From CAMLFJ01 sp040902305 (GTDB taxonomy: Bacteria > Methylomirabilota > Methylomirabilia > Rokubacteriales > CSP1-6), in the NCBI GenBank assembly GCA_040902305.1, contig JBBDXN010000071.1, positions 1 through 28,022 on the forward strand: a stretch of DNA of 28,022 nt, read 5' to 3'. The notes beneath the pieces are model-generated. The model had not been told where the DNA came from. It saw only the letters and a list, made by a program, of their open reading frames with translations, and ran no database searches. The stretch's first letter is position 1. The number at the start of each line of letters is the position of its first letter. Below, piece after piece: positions 23,490 to 28,022 of this stretch. A program made the position numbers and the translations under genes.

Positions 23490-25010
23490 TTACCGGCGGG
23501 ACCCTTCGGTGGGAATGTCCGCGGGCGCCCGCCGCTTGGGCAGGTACGGGGCGAGCAGCGGCAGCGCGAAGAAGAAGACGGCCATCGCGGTGATGACGCC
23601 CGAGATGGGACGCGTGAACAGGATCAGCAGCGAGCCCTGGGACATGATCAGGCTCTGGCGCAAGGCGTTCTCGGCCAGGTCTCCGAGCACGAGGGCCAGG
23701 ACCAGCGGAGCCAGCGGGTAGTCGAGCTTCTTGAACACGTAACCGATCACGCCGAAGATCAGCATATACCACACGTCGATCATGCTGGTGTGGACCGAGT
23801 AGGCCCCGATGGCGCACACCGAGATGATGAGGGGCGTCAGGATGGCGAAGGGGATCCTCAGGATCGCCGCGAAGAACGGCACGAAGAGCAGGACCATCAC
23901 CACCCCGATCACGTTGCCGGTGTACATGCTGGCGATGAGCCCCCAGACGAAGTCCGGGCGCTCCTTGAACAGCATGGGCCCGGGCTGGAGGCCCCAGATG
24001 ATCAGCCCGCCCAGCATCACCGCCGCGGTGGGGCTGCCCGGGATCCCGAGGGTGATCATCGGCAGCAGCGCGGCTCCCCCCGCGGCGTGGGCCGCCGTCT
24101 CCGGGGCCACCACGCCCTCGATCTCCCCCTTGCCGAATCGCTCGGGGTGCTTGGAGAAGCGCTTGGCGAAGGCATAGCTCATGAAGGACGCCGGGGTGGC
24201 GCCTCCCGGCTTGAAGCCCATCCAGAAGCCGATGAAGCAGCTGCGAACGAAGGTGCGATAGTACCGGGGCAGGATCTTCCACGTCTCCCAGACCACCCGC
24301 GGATTGATCCGTACCTTCGCTCCCTTGAAGGAGAGCCCCTCTTCCATCGTGAGGAGGATCTCGCCGATGCCGAAGAGGCCGATCACCGCGACGATGAAAT
24401 CGAAGCCTTTCATGAGGTCGACGAACCCGAAGGTGAGGCGGAGCTGGCCGGTGACGATATCCAGGCCCACCGAGGCCAGCATGAAGCCCACGAGGATGGA
24501 CACGAGCGACTTGAGCGGATTGCCGCCACCCAGCCCGATGAACGACGAGAACGTGAGCAGCTGGATGGCGAAGAACTCGGGCGGACCGAAACGAAGGGCC
24601 ACCTCGGCGAGCACCGGAGCGAAGAGCGTGATGAGCACCACCGAGAAGAGCGCGCCCACGAAGGACGACGTGAACGCGGCGGTCAGCGCCTCCCCTCCCT
24701 CCCCGCGCCGGGCCATCGGGAAGCCGTCGAACGTGGTGGCCACCGACCACGGCTCTCCCGGGATGTTGAACAGCACCGAGGTGATGGCGCCTCCGAAAAG
24801 CGCCCCCCAGTAGATGCTGGTGAGCAGGATGATCGCGGACGTCGGCGGCATCAGGAAGGTGAGGGGCAGCAGGATGGCCACCCCGTTGGCGCCGCCCAGC
24901 CCCGGGAGGACACCGATGATGGTCCCGAGGGTGACGCCGACGACCGCCATGTAGAGGTTGTAGGGCTGGAGCGCGACCTGGAATCCCAGGAGGAGGTTCT
25001 CGAGCCCCAT
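23490..25010 (-). CDS. tctA: Tripartite tricarboxylate transporter large permease, TctA family
   Basis: The main membrane subunit of a TTT secondary transporter, which imports a carboxylate delivered by TctC using an ion gradient. The 506-residue protein has about 11-12 hydrophobic helices. The duplicated glycine-rich family signature is visible as GVLPGLGGANGVAILLPL with FLMPP near the N-terminus and again as GIPGSPTAAVMLGGLIIWGL in the second half. The FKPGGATPASFMSYA segment is also typical. The ATG is 3 bases after the tctB stop with AGGAGG upstream. The substrate cannot be told; family members carry citrate, tartrate, terephthalate and other carboxylates. Confidence 0.96.
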   Translation of the reverse strand: MGLENLLLGFQVALQPYNLYMAVVGVTLGTIIGVLPGLGGANGVAILLPLTFLMPPTSAIILLTSIYWGALFGGAITSVLFNIPGEPWSVATTFDGFPMARRGEGGEALTAAFTSSFVGALFSVVLITLFAPVLAEVALRFGPPEFFAIQLLTFSSFIGLGGGNPLKSLVSILVGFMLASVGLDIVTGQLRLTFGFVDLMKGFDFIVAVIGLFGIGEILLTMEEGLSFKGAKVRINPRVVWETWKILPRYYRTFVRSCFIGFWMGFKPGGATPASFMSYAFAKRFSKHPERFGKGEIEGVVAPETAAHAAGGAALLPMITLGIPGSPTAAVMLGGLIIWGLQPGPMLFKERPDFVWGLIASMYTGNVIGVVMVLLFVPFFAAILRIPFAILTPLIISVCAIGAYSVHTSMIDVWYMLIFGVIGYVFKKLDYPLAPLVLALVLGDLAENALRQSLIMSQGSLLILFTRPISGVITAMAVFFFALPLLAPYLPKRRAPADIPTEGSRR

Positions 25011-25013
25011 GCG

Positions 25014-25475
25014 CTAGTAGCCCAGCCAGTCTTCCAGAGGGCCCTTGGGCATCGGCACCAGAAACCACGTCTCGAAGACGAAGAAGGTGACCACCGGGAA
25101 CGCCACGCTGAGAACGATGATGGGGACCCACGAGTAGCGACCGATCCAGCGCATGTAAACGGCCAGATAGAGCCCGGCCGCCACGTAGAGGCCGATGAAC
25201 TGGGTCAGCAGGACGAAGGCGGCGGCCGGCAGCAGCGCCTTGAGAACGGGTGGGATCTGCTCACGCCTGATGAAGGGAGCCCGGCTCGCGCGGCGGACGG
25301 CCTGGAGCGCGATGCACGCGCAGCAGACGAGGACGATGACCGCGAGCCAGAACGGGAAGAACCCGCTCTGGGGTCCATCGGTTCCCCAGCCGATCCCCAG
25401 TCGCAGCGCGTCCCAGACCACCAGGGCGCTGATCCCCGTCAGGGCCAGCGCCGTCGTCAAGTCAGCCGTGCGCAT
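25014..25475 (-). CDS. tctB: Tripartite tricarboxylate transporter small membrane subunit, TctB family
   Basis: The small membrane partner of TctA. The 153-residue protein has four hydrophobic helices: TTALALTGISALVVWDALRL, FFPFWLAVIVLVCCACIAL, ALLPAAAFVLLTQFIGLYVA and a C-terminal IIVLSVAFPVVTFFVF. The conserved GPQSGFFPFWL after the first helix is typical of TctB, a family that is otherwise weakly conserved. It starts 87 bases after tctC beyond a strong hairpin and ends 3 bases before tctA. GAGGGGG serves as ribosome-binding site. Confidence 0.93.
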   Translation of the reverse strand: MRTADLTTALALTGISALVVWDALRLGIGWGTDGPQSGFFPFWLAVIVLVCCACIALQAVRRASRAPFIRREQIPPVLKALLPAAAFVLLTQFIGLYVAAGLYLAVYMRWIGRYSWVPIIVLSVAFPVVTFFVFETWFLVPMPKGPLEDWLGY

Positions 25476-25519
25476 GTCCCCCTCGCCTGATGTGAGTCGC
25501 GACGCGGCGGGTGCGGCAG

Positions 25520-25548
25520 CGCCGCGCCCGGCACGGCCGGGCGCGGCG
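25520..25548 (-). other. Strong hairpin between tctC and tctB
   Basis: A perfect 13-bp inverted repeat (CGCCGCGCCCGGC with GCCGGGCGCGGCG) encloses the 3-base loop ACG, 15 bases after the tctC stop. No T tract follows on the minus strand. Hairpins here commonly protect the mRNA of the abundant binding protein and lower expression of the membrane subunits; that role is inferred from position. Confidence 0.65.
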
Positions 25549-25562
25549 TCCTGCGGGAGCGT

Positions 25563-26555
25563 CTATTTCTTCAGGAGACCACCCTTCGTCATCAGGTCCT
25601 TGTGCAACTGCTCGGCCCCCTCCAGCCACTTCACGAACTCGGGCCCGGTGCTGTAGGCGGGCTTGAGCGCCCCCTTGGAGAGGTACTCCTTGAACTCGGG
25701 GGTGTCCATGACCTTCTTGAGCAAGCCCTGATACCAGGCGATGGCCTCTTTCGGCATGTCCGGCGCACCGAAGATCCCGCGGAGCATGTTGTAGCTGACG
25801 TCGAGGTCGAGGGCTTCCTTCACGGTGGGGATGTCCTTCCAATCGGCGTCCGAAACTCGCTCGGGGTCGAACACCGCCAGCGGCCGGACGCGCCCCGCCT
25901 TCCAGTGGCTGACGCATTCGATCGGGTTGTTGACGGTCGAGTCCACGTGCTTGCCCACCAGGTTGACGCAGACCTCCCCGCCTCCCTTGAAGGGCACATA
26001 GGTGAACTTCACCCCGAGCGCCTGCTCGACCTGGATGGTGATGATCTGGTCTTCCTGGGCCGACCCGGTCCCCCCCATCTTCATCCGGTCCCCACCGGAG
26101 CGCTCCTTGACCGCCGCCAGGTACTCCTTCGCGGTCTTGTAGGGCGTCTCGGCGTTGACCCACAGGATGAACCGGTCCAGGGCCACCCGGGCCACCGGGG
26201 TCAGGTCCTTCCAGTTGAACGGGACCCCGGTGTGCAGCGGCGTCGTGAAGAGGTTGGAGAGCGTGATGATGATGGTATGCGCATCACCCTTCTTGCCCTT
26301 GACGTGGAGGAAGCCTTCGGCGCCCGCCCCGCCCGACTTGTTCACCACGATCATCGGCCGCGGGGAGAGCTTGTGCTTCTCGGCAAGGCCCGCGATGAGG
26401 CGCGCCATCTGGTCGGCGCCCCCGCCGGTTCCGGCGGGGATCACGAACTCGATGGGCTTGGTAGGCTCCCAGGCCGGGGCGGCCGAGGGTGAGACGAACA
26501 CAGTAAGAACAAAAGCGGGAACGAGCGCCGCGAAACGTCGCCATTGACTGGTCAT
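25563..26555 (-). CDS. tctC: Tripartite tricarboxylate transporter substrate-binding protein, TctC (Bug) family
   Basis: The periplasmic solute receptor of the TTT system. The 330-residue precursor has a signal peptide with a basic start (MTSQWRRFAAL), a hydrophobic core and a likely cleavage after SAAPA near residue 28. The mature part begins WEPTKPIEFVIPAGTGGGAD, the usual TctC opening with the PAGxGGGxD ligand loop, and continues with VNKSGGAGAEGF, GTGSAQEDQI and YVPFKGGGEV, which line the carboxylate pocket in Bug proteins. The ATG follows GAGGAGGGG. It lies 51 bases after the oxidoreductase beta gene with no clear promoter or terminator between, so the two may share a transcript. Ligand unknown. 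Confidence 0.96.
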   Translation of the reverse strand: MTSQWRRFAALVPAFVLTVFVSPSAAPAWEPTKPIEFVIPAGTGGGADQMARLIAGLAEKHKLSPRPMIVVNKSGGAGAEGFLHVKGKKGDAHTIIITLSNLFTTPLHTGVPFNWKDLTPVARVALDRFILWVNAETPYKTAKEYLAAVKERSGGDRMKMGGTGSAQEDQIITIQVEQALGVKFTYVPFKGGGEVCVNLVGKHVDSTVNNPIECVSHWKAGRVRPLAVFDPERVSDADWKDIPTVKEALDLDVSYNMLRGIFGAPDMPKEAIAWYQGLLKKVMDTPEFKEYLSKGALKPAYSTGPEFVKWLEGAEQLHKDLMTKGGLLKK

Positions 26556-26606
26556 ATCCCCTCCTCGCTGTCGAAGCCGGGCGTTCGCTGCTAGAACCGG
26601 GAGGAT

Positions 26607-27617
26607 CTACTTGCCGGGGCGCTCCTTCCAGAACGGGATCACGCCCGGGATCTCCCACTTGTCCCACATCTCGTCCACCTTCGCCTGGAAGTAGTCGAGG
26701 TCTTCCTCGATGAAGTGCGCAAAACGTCCCTGCTTGAGCAAGTACTCGCGCACCGGCTTGCGCGGCCGGCCTTCCACGATGGCCTTGGTCTTGCCGTAGT
26801 GCCGCACCACCCCGTCCTCCACCTCGTAGAGCGGGAAGACCCCGGTCTCCACCGCCAGCTCGCCCAGCTCGTGCGACAACATGGGGTCATAGTCCCAGCC
26901 CTTGGGGCACGGGTCGAGCGAGTGGATGAAGGTGGGACCGCCGATGGTGAGCGCCTTGCGGACCTTGTTCATCATCTCGACCGCGTAGGAGGCGTCCACC
27001 GTGGCCACGTACCGGCACTCCGGGTGACCGGCCGCCAGCATGCCCGCGGTGTTCTTCTTCCAGCGGGTGTGGATGAGGCGCTTGACCGATCCGGGCGGGC
27101 TGAAGGTGGTGTTGGCGCCGTAGGGCGTGGAGCCCGAGAGCTGGATGTCGGTGTTGGCGTACGACTCGTTGTCGTACATCAGGATCAGCGAGTTGTATTC
27201 CTTGTGGGTCAGGGTGGCCGAGATGGCGCCCAGCCCCATGTCGGCGCCGCCGCCGTCGCCGCAGAACGCGATCACGTTGATCGGCTCCGACTTCATCTTG
27301 CCCTTCTTCATGAGGGCCTTCAGCCCCGCCGCGGTACCGAGCGCGGCCGAGCCGGAGGAGCCGAGCTGGGTGTGCATCCACGGCACCACCCACGGGGTCG
27401 TGTAGTACGTGGTGTTGGCCACGTACATGCAGCCGGTCGAGCCGAGCACGATCGTGCGCGGGCCCGCCGCCTTGACCATGAGCTTCATCACCAGGGCCGA
27501 CTCGCAGCCCTGGCAGGTGCGGTGGCCGGAGGTGAAGTACTCCTCGATCGTGACCTTCTTGACGCCCTTGAAGGGCTCCAGGATCTGCGTCGCGTTCGTG
27601 AATGTCGTGTCAGCCAT
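26607..27617 (-). CDS. porB: 2-oxoacid (pyruvate-type):ferredoxin oxidoreductase, beta subunit
   Basis: The TPP-binding subunit of an enzyme that oxidatively decarboxylates pyruvate, or a related 2-oxoacid, to the acyl-CoA with reduction of ferredoxin; the reaction is reversible. In the 336-residue protein the [4Fe-4S] ligands are probably Cys35 and Cys38 (TCQGCESA), Cys63 (STGCMYV) and Cys237 (DPCPKGW). The TPP/Mg motif is GDGGGADMGLGAISATL with YDNESYANTDIQLSGSTPYG. These cysteines and the YANTxxQxSGxTPxGA block favour pyruvate-type PorB over 2-oxoglutarate types. AGGAG precedes the ATG, 15 bases after the alpha-subunit stop. The gamma and delta (ferredoxin) subunits would lie beyond the window if present. 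Confidence 0.92.
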   Translation of the reverse strand: MADTTFTNATQILEPFKGVKKVTIEEYFTSGHRTCQGCESALVMKLMVKAAGPRTIVLGSTGCMYVANTTYYTTPWVVPWMHTQLGSSGSAALGTAAGLKALMKKGKMKSEPINVIAFCGDGGGADMGLGAISATLTHKEYNSLILMYDNESYANTDIQLSGSTPYGANTTFSPPGSVKRLIHTRWKKNTAGMLAAGHPECRYVATVDASYAVEMMNKVRKALTIGGPTFIHSLDPCPKGWDYDPMLSHELGELAVETGVFPLYEVEDGVVRHYGKTKAIVEGRPRKPVREYLLKQGRFAHFIEEDLDYFQAKVDEMWDKWEIPGVIPFWKERPGK

Positions 27618-27632
27618 GAGGTTGGTCTCCTC

Positions 27633-28022
27633 TTACTCGCGTACGCCGAGCCAGTGCGTCTTGGGGTCGGACTTCCCAGCCTTTGCGGCGGCGTAGCACA
27701 TGTCGGCGGCCTTGGCGACGTCTTCCAGGGTGACCTCGCGGCCGCCGAGCCCGCAGATGAAGCTGAGCAGCGGCGGGCGCTTGTCCGCATTGTACATCGC
27801 GGCCCGGATCTCGTTGGCGACCACCCCCGCGTTGAAGGGCGAGCCGAAGGAATAGTCGCGGTCGATGACCCCGATGGCCGACGCTTTCGAAAGCGCCTTC
27901 ACCAGCCGGTCGGTCGGGAACGGGCGGAACCACCGCGGCCGCACCAAGCCCACCTTCTTGCCCTGGGCCCGCATGTTGCGGATGCCGACCTTCATGGGCA
28001 GCGAGATCGTGCCCATGCCGAC
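27633..28022 (-). CDS. porA: 2-oxoacid (pyruvate-type):ferredoxin oxidoreductase, alpha subunit, C-terminal part
   Basis: Only the last 129 codons and the stop are inside; the reading frame is open to the window edge. The visible part includes VGIRNMRAQGKKVGLVRPRW with FRPFP, then GVIDRDYSFGSPFNAGVVANE, IRAAMYN and FICGLGGREVTLEDVAKA, which are typical of the C-terminal domain of PorA (conserved R-x-FRPFP and a GLGGRE/D-V motif just before the end). It lies immediately upstream of porB in the order alpha, beta. The N-terminal TPP-pyrimidine and CoA-binding regions are not visible, so substrate cannot be checked. Confidence 0.9.
   Translation of the reverse strand, partial: VGMGTISLPMKVGIRNMRAQGKKVGLVRPRWFRPFPTDRLVKALSKASAIGVIDRDYSFGSPFNAGVVANEIRAAMYNADKRPPLLSFICGLGGREVTLEDVAKAADMCYAAAKAGKSDPKTHWLGVRE

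Noticed and set aside
1..28022. CRISPR arrays, tRNA genes, insertion sequences, riboswitches or T-box leaders
   Set aside because: I looked for regular direct repeats, CCA-ended cloverleaf stretches, transposase motifs and long structured leaders, in particular before ilvB, ppdK and hemA, and saw none. The gaps are too short for most of them.

Overview
The window is GC-rich (roughly 70%) bacterial chromosome. All 26 genes I can support lie on the minus strand, so transcription runs from base 28022 down to base 1. Genes are packed with few gaps; no gene-free stretch exceeds 300 bases (the longest are about 160, 148 and 123). I see no tRNA, rRNA, CRISPR array, insertion sequence or phage gene. 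Gene content fits a metabolically versatile soil or sediment bacterium. The mix of an ilv-psd-pssA-leuB-asd-truA block, a tripartite tricarboxylate transporter, a pyruvate-type ferredoxin oxidoreductase and a selenocysteine formate dehydrogenase reminds me of Candidatus Rokubacteria/Methylomirabilota or a deltaproteobacterium-like lineage. That placement is inference from gene content only.

Read in transcription order, the layout is as follows. (1) 28022-26607: the C-terminal part of the alpha subunit and the whole beta subunit of a 2-oxoacid:ferredoxin oxidoreductase. (2) 26555-23490: a TTT transporter, tctC-tctB-tctA, with a strong hairpin after tctC. (3) 23475-22577: a 41-codon TerC-like N-terminal remnant whose stop overlaps the start of a FadR-type GntR regulator. 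(4) A promoter near 22491-22519 drives a biosynthetic run: ppdK, ilvB, ilvH, ilvC (branched-chain amino acids), psd and pssA (phosphatidylethanolamine), leuB, asd, truA and a small FCD-like protein. (5) A strong sigma70-like promoter at 11297-11325 drives a membrane formate dehydrogenase: fdhA, a selenoprotein read through an in-frame TGA, then the iron-sulfur subunit fdhB and an NrfD-type membrane subunit. (6) After a terminator-like hairpin at 6464-6489 come the formate dehydrogenase maturation genes fdhD and fdhE. They run directly into a CcsA/HemX-like membrane protein and the early tetrapyrrole genes hemA, hemC, hemD and hemB; hemB is cut by the window edge.

Together, pyruvate and phosphoenolpyruvate are interconverted (PPDK), pyruvate exchanges with acetyl-CoA and ferredoxin (POR) and is condensed by acetolactate synthase (IlvBH). 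Formate oxidation feeds the quinone pool through FdhABC, and the heme genes share a run with the FDH maturation factors. Many neighbours overlap in the pattern NTGA (ATGA, GTGA, and apparently CTGA before truA), which points to translational coupling. The most notable single feature is the selenocysteine codon in fdhA with a bacterial SECIS-like hairpin directly after it. No SelA, SelB, SelC or SelD gene lies in the window.
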